The translations under genes and the position numbers were made by a program. DNA of 64,000 nucleotides from Acidobacteriota bacterium (GTDB lineage: Bacteria > Acidobacteriota > Terriglobia > Terriglobales > Acidobacteriaceae), in NCBI GenBank assembly GCA_021803035.1, contig JAJZME010000024.1, positions 38,888-102,887 on the forward strand, written 5' to 3'. The notes under the pieces were generated by a model that saw only the letters and a list, made by a program, of their open reading frames with translations, searched no databases and was not told the DNA's origin. How positions within the stretch are numbered: the stretch's first letter is position 1; every line of letters begins with the position of its first letter. Of the stretch, positions 28,124-36,842 are shown piece after piece.

Positions 28124-29592
28124 GCAACCCCCTTTCCCTGCGCATTGCCTCTCGCCGCACACCATTCGCGGAAGGTCTGCGGCGGCATCCCGCGCAGGTC
28201 GCGCGTCTGCGTCCACTTGCCGCCGACACCCGGCAGCGAGTGAATCCACCCGTCCTTGCGCGTAAAGCAGCGCATGCCCACGCGCCCCACCCGTTGCGCC
28301 GCCTGGAACATCCACGCGCGCGAAAACAGCACGTTGGCGACGCGCAACCCCATATAGATGGGGTCGAAGAAGCGCCCCGCCTGCTTGCGCTCCTGCTCTA
28401 CAACCTGGGAGCGCAACTCCAGCAGCACCTCGGGAATATTGATCTTGACCGGGCAAACCTCGTAGCACGCCGCGCACAGCGATGAAGCGTACGGCAGCGA
28501 CTGCGCGTGGCGCATCTGCTGGAGCTGCGGCGTCAGAATGGCTCCGATCGGCCCCGGGTAGACGGAGCCGTAAGCGTGCCCGCCCGTCTGCCGGTACACC
28601 GGGCAGGCGTTCATGCACGCCGCGCAGCGAATGCACCGCAGCGTCTGCTGCTCCGTGTGCCGGCCCAGGATGGAGGAGCGCCCATTGTCCAGCAGCACCA
28701 CGTGAAAGCGCTGCGGCCCGTCGCCCGGCGTTACGCCGGTCCACAGCGACGTATACGGGCTCATGCGCTCGCCCGTAGCCGAGCGTGCCAGCACCTGCAA
28801 CATCACTTCCAGGTCCTCGAACCGTGGCAGAATCTTTTCGATGCCGGCCAGCGTAATCAGGGTGCGCGGCAGAGTCAAGCACATTCGCCCGTTGCCTTCC
28901 GACTCCACCACCGCTACCGCGCCCGTTTCGGCAATCAGGAAGTTCGCTCCGCCGATCGCCGTCGGTACGCCAAGAAATTTTTGCCGCAAATAATTCCGCG
29001 CTGCGGCCGTCAGCTCCCGCGGTTCGTCCGACAATCCCTCGATCCCCATCCGCCGGGCAAAGATTTCCCGCACCTGGCTGCGGTTCACATGCAGCGCCGG
29101 AACGACAATGTGCGAAGGCTCGTCTTCGCCAAGCTGCAGAATGATCTCCGCCAGGTCCGTCTCAAAGACCTTTACGCCCGCAGCTTCCAGAAACGGATTC
29201 AGTTGAATCTCCGCCGAGGTCATCGTCTTGATCTTGATGACCTCCGAGGCATGCTCTTCGCGCAGGATCTCCCCGATGATCCTCCGCGCCTCGTCCGCGT
29301 CGGCCGCCCAATGCACTTGGCCGCCCGCCGCCGTGCAGCGCTCCTCGAATTGCACCAGATACGCGCCCAAATTCCCCAGCACATGATCGCGGATCGCCGC
29401 TCCGGCCGCGCGCAGCGCCTGCCAATCGGTCTTCTCTGCAACCAGCCGGGCGCGCTTGTCTTGAATCACGTCGATGGCGTGGGCCACGTTCTTGCGCAGT
29501 TGCGGGTTGCGCAGCACTGGCAGAGCCGCCTGCGGAAACGGCGCCGCCTGCGCCGGATCGAGCACGGGATGCTCCCCCACGGCGTGGCTCAT
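28120..29592 (-). CDS. lutB: LutB-like iron-sulfur lactate utilization protein
   Basis: EIQLNPFLEAAGVKVFETDLAEIILQLGEDEPSHIVVPALH; 4Fe-4S motifs CIRCAACMNACPVY and CAACYEVCPVKINIPE. Confidence 0.95.
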   Translation of the reverse strand: MSHAVGEHPVLDPAQAAPFPQAALPVLRNPQLRKNVAHAIDVIQDKRARLVAEKTDWQALRAAGAAIRDHVLGNLGAYLVQFEERCTAAGGQVHWAADADEARRIIGEILREEHASEVIKIKTMTSAEIQLNPFLEAAGVKVFETDLAEIILQLGEDEPSHIVVPALHVNRSQVREIFARRMGIEGLSDEPRELTAAARNYLRQKFLGVPTAIGGANFLIAETGAVAVVESEGNGRMCLTLPRTLITLAGIEKILPRFEDLEVMLQVLARSATGERMSPYTSLWTGVTPGDGPQRFHVVLLDNGRSSILGRHTEQQTLRCIRCAACMNACPVYRQTGGHAYGSVYPGPIGAILTPQLQQMRHAQSLPYASSLCAACYEVCPVKINIPEVLLELRSQVVEQERKQAGRFFDPIYMGLRVANVLFSRAWMFQAAQRVGRVGMRCFTRKDGWIHSLPGVGGKWTQTRDLRGMPPQTFREWCAARGNAQGKGVA

Positions 29593-30347
29593 GCCGTCAC
29601 CTCCGCCGGAGATGTCTCCGTGCTGGCCAGAATCTGCGCTATGTGGATGGTCTTCATACCCGCATACTGCCGGTGCATGGCTCCGCCCAGGTGCATCAGG
29701 CAGCTATTGTCCACTCCCGTGCAATACTCCGCCCCGGTCGCCACAATGTCCTGCAGCTTGGCGGCCAGCATCGCCGACGATACTTCCCCGTTCTTCACCG
29801 AAAATGTCCCGCCGAATCCGCAGCAGCGGTCCAAATTCGCCAGGGGCACCAGCTCCAGTCCCCGAACCTTGCCCAGCAGCCGCCAGGGCCGGTCGCCCAG
29901 GTGCAGGCTGCGCAGTCCGTGGCAACTGGCGTGATACGTCACCCGGTGCGGAAAATACGCGCCCACATCCTCCACGCCCAGCCGGTCAATCAGAAATTCG
30001 CTCAGCTCGTACACCCGCGGCAGCAGCGCCGCCAGCTCCTTGCCCTGCTCAGCCGTGCCCAGCTCCGCAAACAGCCCCGGATACTGGTCGCGGACCATCG
30101 CCACGCACGAGGAAGACGGAACCACAACTGCCTCAGAGTCCCGATACAGCCTGACAAATCGCTTTGCCTGACTGAACGCCTCGCCGCGAAAGCCGGTGTT
30201 GGCGTGCATCTGCCCGCAGCAGGTCTGCGCCGGATTGAAACCCAGCTCGACGCCCAGCCGCTCCAGCAGGTGCACCACCGCACGACCGGTTTCTGGAAAC
30301 AGCGTGTCGTTATAGCACGTGATGAAAAGCGATACGCGCATGTTCAC
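29589..30347 (-). CDS. lutA: LutA-like Fe-S oxidoreductase (CCG domains)
   Basis: LFITCYNDTLFPETGRAVVHLLERLGVELGFNPAQTCCGQMHANTGF, RCCGFGGTFSVKNGEVSSAML. Confidence 0.95.
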   Translation of the reverse strand: MNMRVSLFITCYNDTLFPETGRAVVHLLERLGVELGFNPAQTCCGQMHANTGFRGEAFSQAKRFVRLYRDSEAVVVPSSSCVAMVRDQYPGLFAELGTAEQGKELAALLPRVYELSEFLIDRLGVEDVGAYFPHRVTYHASCHGLRSLHLGDRPWRLLGKVRGLELVPLANLDRCCGFGGTFSVKNGEVSSAMLAAKLQDIVATGAEYCTGVDNSCLMHLGGAMHRQYAGMKTIHIAQILASTETSPAEVTA

Positions 30348-30837
30348 CCAGTTTGCCGAGCAGTAGCTGCGAAGAAGTATGATATGTGATAGGAAACCAA
30401 TTGTCTATTGCAATAAATATTCACGCACTATTTCCTTTGGGCTTTCCGCGTTCGGCCGCATTGCGCATTGAGTCAACCGTTTCGCGCCCCGGCTCGTCTA
30501 ATTGAGATGGGCAAGTGCAAGCGCTTTTTCAGATCGGCGCCCAATGTCATCATCTTATTTCCTCCTGCCTTCGTCTCGCTTGGGTTTTTCTTCAGGTTGC
30601 ATAAGGATGCAAAAGCTCGTGCCCTTAGTAAAGGCTTTTACCCTTCCCTGGAGATTCGCGGTGCAGCTTTCTTCTCTCTTGAAACCGCGCTATGATGTCT
30701 CATCGTTCGCAGCCGGTTCCTCGGAATCCATGGCGCATCCCTGACGCCGGCTGTTTGACCGGCACGGCAACTTTCCGGCTTATCGGGGGTTGTCATACAC
30801 ATTAGGTTCCAGAAAGAAAGGTTCCAGGAAAGCCATC

Positions 30838-33800
30838 ATGAGAAGTCTGCGTACGCTCTCCTTGTGTGCAGTAGCTGGCGCATTTTTCAGTTCAACCGCG
30901 CTGTTTGCCCAGCACGTCGGCCCCACGGTGCGCATCACCGGCCCCATCAGCACAAGCCAGGTCGTTACGCTCAAGGGCACGGTTCCCTTCCTGGCCAATG
31001 CGCATAACGACCGCGGCCTCGCGCCAGCCGGAATGCAACTGGAGCGCATGCACCTCATCCTCAAGCGCAGCCCCGCCCAGGAAGCCGCCCTCAGGCAGCT
31101 CATCGCCGAGCAGAACACCCCCGGATCGCCCAACTACCACAAGTGGCTCACCCCCGCCCAGTTCGGCGCCGAGTTCGGGCCCTCGCAGCAGGACATTGCC
31201 ACCCTCGAAAAATGGCTCACCAGCCAGGGCTTCCAGATCCTCAAGCTCGAGCCCGGCAATCAGACCCTCGACATTTCCGGCACCGTCGGCCAACTGAGCA
31301 GCGCCTTCCATACGCAGATTCATAAATACATGGTCAACGGCCGCCTGCACTATTCCAACGCCAACAATCCGCAGATCCCCGCGGCTCTGTCCCCTGTCGT
31401 TGGTGGCTTTGTTTCCCTCAATAACTTCCACTACCGCAGCCAGGCCGTCAATCTCGGCGAGGCCACCTATAACCCCGCCACCGGCCTTGCCAAGCCAAGC
31501 TGGACCGTCGGCTCGGGATCCTTCAATTACCAGAACTACAACTTCGTTCTTTCCCCTGTCGATTTCGCCACCGAGTACAACCTAGCCCCGCTCTACCAGG
31601 AAGGCCTCAACGGAACCGGCCAGACCATCGCCATCGTCAACGACTCCAACATCAACCTCAGTCTGGTTAACCAGTTCCGCAGCCTCTTCAATCTGCCCTA
31701 CAATCCCCCGCAGGTCATCATTGACGGCAACGACCCCGGCATCAACGGCATCAACAACCCGGATGGCCCCAACTACGACTCCGTCGAAGCCTATCTGGAC
31801 GTCGAATGGGCTGGCGCCATCGCCCCCAATGCCACCATTGACCTGGTCATCGCCGCCGACACCGCGGCTGAGAACGGCCTGATGCTTGCCGCCGAGCACG
31901 CCGTTTATTCCGACATCGCTCCGGTCATCAGCGTCAGCTTCGGCCAGTGCGAATCCATCCTCGGCAGCAACAATGGCTTCGTAAACAGCCTCTGGCAGCA
32001 GGCAGCCGCCCAGGGCCAGACGGTGATGGTCGCGGCCGGCGACAACGGCTCCGCCGGCTGCGACGATCAGAATACCGTCGAGTACGCCAGCGGCGGCCAG
32101 GCCGTCAATGGCCTCGCCTCCACGCCCTACGACGTCGCCGTGGGCGGCACGGACTTCTTTTACAGCTCCTATAACTCCGGCAGCTCGGCCATCAATTCCC
32201 AGTTGCAAACCTACTGGGACACCACCGCCAGCAACAGCACGCCCACGGCATCCATCAAGGGCTACATCCCCGAGCAGCCCTGGAACAACAGCCAGTACGG
32301 CCTCAATCTCTTCAGCTATTACAGCGCAACCGGTTCCACCACCATCACCGCCGGCAGCGGCGGCGCCAGCAATGCCGCCCTCTGCAGCAATAACAGCTAT
32401 AGCAGCACCACCGGGCAATGTACCGGAACAACTTCCGGCTATTCCAAACCCGCGTGGCAGCAGGCGCTGGTGGGCCTCAGCGGCTTCAATATGCCCAATG
32501 ACAAGGTCCGTGACCTGCCCGACGTCTCTCTCTTCGCCGCCTCAGGCTACAACGACAGCTTCATTCCCATCTGCGCCACCGATGGCGACTGCCAGCCCGT
32601 TTCCAGCGGCAGTACCGTGCAGGTCTTCGGCGTAGGAGGCACCTCGGCTGCGGCGCCGGCCTTTGCCGCCATCATGGCGCTGGTTAACCAGAAATACGGC
32701 CCTCAGGGCCAGGCCGACACCATTCTTTATCCCCTTGCCGTGCAGGACCCCACTGCCTTCAACGCCGTTACCCACGGCACCAACACTGTCCCCTGCGAGT
32801 ATTCGCCCACCCTCAGCACCAACTGCATTCAAGGCACCAATCCTCTCACCGTCCAGATCACGAACTCCAGTGGCGTCTCTTCCTCGGTCACCGAAGGCGA
32901 GATCGGCACCGGCTCAACAGCGGACTATAACGCCGCCGCCGGCTACAATCTGGCCACCGGCCTGGGCAGCATCAACGCCTACAACCTGGTCACCGATTGG
33001 GGCAACGTCAAGCTGCCTTCCACGACGGTCACTCTCAACCCCACCACGTCAACCAGCTTCACCCATGGCGACACCTTCTCCTTCAACGGAACTGTGACCG
33101 GCACAGGCAGCGGCACGCCCACCGGCGACGTCGCCATCATGACCAACAGCACCGAGCAGTCCCAGCAGGGCATCACCACATTCCCGCTCGGTAGCAGCGG
33201 CAATTACTCCGGCAGTCTCACCACCCTGCCCGGCGGCAACTACGACATCTGGGCTTCCTACAGCGGCGACAGCAACAACGCCATGAGCGTCTCCCAAAAG
33301 ATTCCCCTTACAGTGCAGCCCGAGCCCAGCGGCATCGCCTTCGGCATCTACCAGAACACCAGCATCAATGCACCCGGCAGCGGATCGTACCTTACAACCA
33401 GCCCGTCCGCATCCATCGATTACGGCACGCAGCTCATGCTCAGCGCCAAGGTCGCGCCCACGGCTGACGTCACGGCCGTGCAAAACTGCTCCGCTTCCAC
33501 CTCCACCGCCAAATGCCCCACCTACGGCGCCCCCACCGGCGTCATTACCTTCCTGGACAACGGCGCCACCCTGAACACGGCCGTTCTCAACTCGGAGGGC
33601 GACGCCGAATTCAACGCGCCCCTCTCGGTGGGAAGCCACTCGCTCTCGGCCAGCTACGCCGGTGACAACAGTTACGATAAGTCCACGAGCGCCAACCCCA
33701 TCACCGTCACGGTGGCCAAAGACACTCCCGTCATTTCCCTCGGCACATCGGTCACCGGAACCGGCTCCAGCGGAACCACCAGCCTGGTCAACGGACCCAA

Positions 33801-35733
33801 CCAGCCCACGGTCCTTACCGTCGAGGTGGAAAATGGCGCCCAATGCAACGCCGTGCAATGCACCAGCTCAACCTCGACCTCTGCACCAAGCGCCATCTAC
33901 CCCGCACCGGTCGCCGCGCCCACCGGCACTGTTACCCTCACCAGCAGCCTTGCCGGGCTTTCTGGCACCCAGACGCTCCAGCCGTTTGTTGATCCCGCCA
34001 CCGGCGCCATCGCCGGCGTGGCCACCTACACCCTCCCCGCCAACACTTCCGTAAGCACTGTCAACAGCTATACGCTTGCGGTTGCCTACTCCGGAGACTC
34101 GAATTACAACGCCCTATCGAGCTCGTCGAACAGCTATAGCCTTCCCTTCGTCTCCACCAGCGGAAGCGGCGTCACCACCACAATCGCCGCGACCATGACC
34201 GGCAGCATTTCGCCCGATTCCACCATCACCATCTCGGGAACCGTCACCGGCCAGAGTGGGAGCAGCGCGCCCACCGGCACCATCTACGTCTACTCCTCCG
34301 GCAACTACCCCGCGCAGACCGGCTTCTATTCGAGCTCCGGCGATGTCTCCTCCTTTGCCATCACCTTAAACAGCCAGACGCTCTTCCAGGGCTCGAACTA
34401 CATCTCGCTCGAATATCTGCCCTCCTCCAGTTCCAGCTACAATCCCTCCGAACTGGTGCTGACCAAGCTCATCTCCAACCCGCTCTCCGACTTCAACATG
34501 GTTCCGGAGCAGACTATCGTTCCCGTCACCGCCGGCGGCAGCAGCGGCACGGCAACCGTCAACCTCACCTCGACAAATGGATTCACCGGAAACGTCAGCC
34601 TCTTCTGCACCGCCACTCCGGGCGTGGACTGCTCCGTTTCTCCCTCATCCGTCTCTTTGACCAACGGCGGCAGCGCCTCCACCACCCTCACCATTACCGC
34701 CCCCGCCGACACCGCCAATGCCACCTATAGCGTTGCGGTTGTAGGTCAGGACTCGACCGGCGAATATATCCACACCGCCGGCGTGCAGGCGGCCGTTACG
34801 GGCTCGTCCGTTGGGGCCAGCAGCTATGCGCTGAGCGCCAATCCGGGAGTTCTTGCCTTTACGCCTGGGGCCACCACCGGCAACACCACGACGATCGCCG
34901 TCACCCCGCTCGGTGCCGCTGGATTCACGGGAACCGTTGATCTGAGCTGCAACGTCACTCCGGCCGGCTCCAACAGCCCAACCTGCAGCATCGCTCCTTC
35001 CACAGTCAACGTCAGCGGCACGGTGGCGCAGACGCCCACCCTGACCGTGACTTCCAGCGCCTCAACCACGCCCGGAACCTACACCGTCAACGTGCAGGGC
35101 ACATCGGGCAGCATCGCCATGAACACCGCCGTGACGGTCAACGTCGGCAACTTCACCCTGACTCCCAACCCCGCATCGCTCACCCTGAGCGCCGGGGCCA
35201 CCAGCGGCAACACCTCCGCCATCACCATTGCGCCACAGGCCGCATTTGACGGCAACGTCTATCTGAGCTGCAAGGTAACCACCAGCATCTCCAATCCAGG
35301 CTCCCTGCCCAGTTGCAGCGTTCCAGCGTCGGTAATGCTGAACGGCACCGGCTCGCAGACCGCCACGGTAACTGTCTCCACCACGGCCAGCGCCACCAGC
35401 GCCATGAACGATCAGAAGAAGCCCTTCTGGCCGGCGGCTGGCGGCGGAGCCATGCTGGCAGCGGTGCTCTTCTTCTGGGTGCCGAAGAAGCGCCGTAGCT
35501 GGCTGGCCATGATTGTGCTGATGGTCGGTCTGGTCTCCATGGCCGGCATGGGCTGCGGTGGGGGCTTAGGCAGCGGCGGCAGCGGAGGCAGCGGAGGCGG
35601 AGGCACCAGCCCCGGCGGACCGGGCAACACCTCCTCACTCACCGGCACCAGCTCCGGAGCCTACACCGTCACCGTGACGGGAACCTCTGGAAGCCTGACC
35701 CAAACCGCCACGGTAACCCTGAACGTGAATTGA
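30838..35733 (+). CDS. S53 (sedolisin/kumamolisin) family protease with Ig-like repeats and C-terminal TM/Gly-rich module
   Basis: Pro-kumamolisin region (SPNYHKWLTPAQFGAEFGPSQQDI), SVEAYLDVEWAGAIAP (E/D), GGTSAAAPAFAAIMALVNQ (Ser), then repeated Ig-like blocks such as TVTLTSS/TPTGTV. Confidence 0.92.
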   Translation: MRSLRTLSLCAVAGAFFSSTALFAQHVGPTVRITGPISTSQVVTLKGTVPFLANAHNDRGLAPAGMQLERMHLILKRSPAQEAALRQLIAEQNTPGSPNYHKWLTPAQFGAEFGPSQQDIATLEKWLTSQGFQILKLEPGNQTLDISGTVGQLSSAFHTQIHKYMVNGRLHYSNANNPQIPAALSPVVGGFVSLNNFHYRSQAVNLGEATYNPATGLAKPSWTVGSGSFNYQNYNFVLSPVDFATEYNLAPLYQEGLNGTGQTIAIVNDSNINLSLVNQFRSLFNLPYNPPQVIIDGNDPGINGINNPDGPNYDSVEAYLDVEWAGAIAPNATIDLVIAADTAAENGLMLAAEHAVYSDIAPVISVSFGQCESILGSNNGFVNSLWQQAAAQGQTVMVAAGDNGSAGCDDQNTVEYASGGQAVNGLASTPYDVAVGGTDFFYSSYNSGSSAINSQLQTYWDTTASNSTPTASIKGYIPEQPWNNSQYGLNLFSYYSATGSTTITAGSGGASNAALCSNNSYSSTTGQCTGTTSGYSKPAWQQALVGLSGFNMPNDKVRDLPDVSLFAASGYNDSFIPICATDGDCQPVSSGSTVQVFGVGGTSAAAPAFAAIMALVNQKYGPQGQADTILYPLAVQDPTAFNAVTHGTNTVPCEYSPTLSTNCIQGTNPLTVQITNSSGVSSSVTEGEIGTGSTADYNAAAGYNLATGLGSINAYNLVTDWGNVKLPSTTVTLNPTTSTSFTHGDTFSFNGTVTGTGSGTPTGDVAIMTNSTEQSQQGITTFPLGSSGNYSGSLTTLPGGNYDIWASYSGDSNNAMSVSQKIPLTVQPEPSGIAFGIYQNTSINAPGSGSYLTTSPSASIDYGTQLMLSAKVAPTADVTAVQNCSASTSTAKCPTYGAPTGVITFLDNGATLNTAVLNSEGDAEFNAPLSVGSHSLSASYAGDNSYDKSTSANPITVTVAKDTPVISLGTSVTGTGSSGTTSLVNGPNQPTVLTVEVENGAQCNAVQCTSSTSTSAPSAIYPAPVAAPTGTVTLTSSLAGLSGTQTLQPFVDPATGAIAGVATYTLPANTSVSTVNSYTLAVAYSGDSNYNALSSSSNSYSLPFVSTSGSGVTTTIAATMTGSISPDSTITISGTVTGQSGSSAPTGTIYVYSSGNYPAQTGFYSSSGDVSSFAITLNSQTLFQGSNYISLEYLPSSSSSYNPSELVLTKLISNPLSDFNMVPEQTIVPVTAGGSSGTATVNLTSTNGFTGNVSLFCTATPGVDCSVSPSSVSLTNGGSASTTLTITAPADTANATYSVAVVGQDSTGEYIHTAGVQAAVTGSSVGASSYALSANPGVLAFTPGATTGNTTTIAVTPLGAAGFTGTVDLSCNVTPAGSNSPTCSIAPSTVNVSGTVAQTPTLTVTSSASTTPGTYTVNVQGTSGSIAMNTAVTVNVGNFTLTPNPASLTLSAGATSGNTSAITIAPQAAFDGNVYLSCKVTTSISNPGSLPSCSVPASVMLNGTGSQTATVTVSTTASATSAMNDQKKPFWPAAGGGAMLAAVLFFWVPKKRRSWLAMIVLMVGLVSMAGMGCGGGLGSGGSGGSGGGGTSPGGPGNTSSLTGTSSGAYTVTVTGTSGSLTQTATVTLNVN

Positions 35734-35982
35734 TCCTCTGACCGTCAGAATCTGTACCAACTTGGCTGCCCCAGGTCCGGATTTTCGGACCTGGGATACA
35801 ACCTCCCGGCCCAAAATCCCTCTTCTGCTCTGCAGAAAATTCCTGCTCCCTGGAGCGCAATCAGCTTGCAGGCGGGTTGACGAGCCAGCCTTGGTGCGCT
35901 CCTGAAAGCACAAGTCACCCTACATTTTGCAGAATCCGCGAGAGAGTGGCGGCGCAAGCCTGCGGAGAATCGCCGGACGTAC

Positions 35983-36645
35983 TTATTTCCCCATCTTGTT
36001 GAGCGCCAGGTTCAGCTCCAGAACATTCACTCGCGGCTCGCCCAGAAAGCCCAGTTCCCGCCCCTGAATGTGCTGCCGGATGAGCGCGTCAATCGCGGCC
36101 ACGGAAACTCCGCGCGCCTTGGCCACGCGCGGCGCCTGGTAGAAGGCATTATCCGGGGTAATGTCCGGATCAAGCCCTGAACCCGATTCGGTCACCATGT
36201 CGATCGGTACCGGCTTTCCCGGATTCCGCGCCTGGAGCTTGTTGATGGCGCCCTGAATGCGCTGGATCAGCGCGGCATTGGTTTGTGCCAGATTCGATCC
36301 GCCGGAGCCTTCCGCATCGTAGCCAACCGCCGACGGCCGCGGATGAAAGTAGCGATTCGACGTAAAGCTTTGCGCCAGCAGCTTCGACCCGATAACCTGC
36401 CCGTTCTTGAGAATCAGGCTTCCGTTCGCCTGATAGGGAAAGACCACGTGCGCAATGCCGGTGATTAGCAGCGGATAGCCGACGCCCAGCACAAGCCCGG
36501 TGAAAAGCGTAAAAAGGATTGCGGTCCGCCAGATCGAATGCCGGGCGGGGCTCCCTTGCCCTTTTGACGTTTGCTCAACCGGATGCTCGGCCATCTCCAC
36601 TTGTTCAATCAGTGTACTCGAAGAATCCATAATCGAAATCTCCAT
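35983..36645 (-). CDS. kdpC: K+-transporting ATPase subunit C
   Basis: FTGLVLGVGYPLLITGIAHVVFPYQANGSLI, LLAQSFTSNRYFHPRPSAVGYDAEGSGGSNLAQTN. Confidence 0.97.
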   Translation of the reverse strand: MEISIMDSSSTLIEQVEMAEHPVEQTSKGQGSPARHSIWRTAILFTLFTGLVLGVGYPLLITGIAHVVFPYQANGSLILKNGQVIGSKLLAQSFTSNRYFHPRPSAVGYDAEGSGGSNLAQTNAALIQRIQGAINKLQARNPGKPVPIDMVTESGSGLDPDITPDNAFYQAPRVAKARGVSVAAIDALIRQHIQGRELGFLGEPRVNVLELNLALNKMGK

Positions 36646-36733
36646 CCCGGTTAGCCTCTCCGCCCGTAGTGAAAGCTTGGTGTTGAACGGGCACGGCCTG
36701 AGAGGCTGCGGAAAAACTCTGTGTTTTGAAAGG

Positions 36734-36787
36734 GCACGGCTTCAGCCGTGCCGTGAACGTTACAAAATCCGTGCGGCTTTAGCCGCT
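36734..36787. repeat. REP-like hairpins in the kdpB-kdpC spacer (GGCACGGCTTCAGCCGTGCC; GCGGCTTTAGCCGC)
   Basis: Two adjacent palindromic elements; the first is similar to GGCACGGCTTCAGCCGGGCC at about 51.6 kb. Confidence 0.7.
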
Positions 36788-36842
36788 GAGCGTCAACTTC
36801 TTCGAAATTTCGACTTTTGCCACAGGATGCCCAGCCTCTCCG

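Noticed and set aside
27449-28882. 477-aa extended version of the lutC ORF
   Set aside because: Only the last 224 residues (GTG at 28123) match LutC; the upstream part is out-of-frame lutB sequence.
28507-29934. 475-aa plus-strand ORF opposite lutB/lutA
   Set aside because: Antisense of conserved Fe-S proteins; Arg/Gln-rich shadow ORF.
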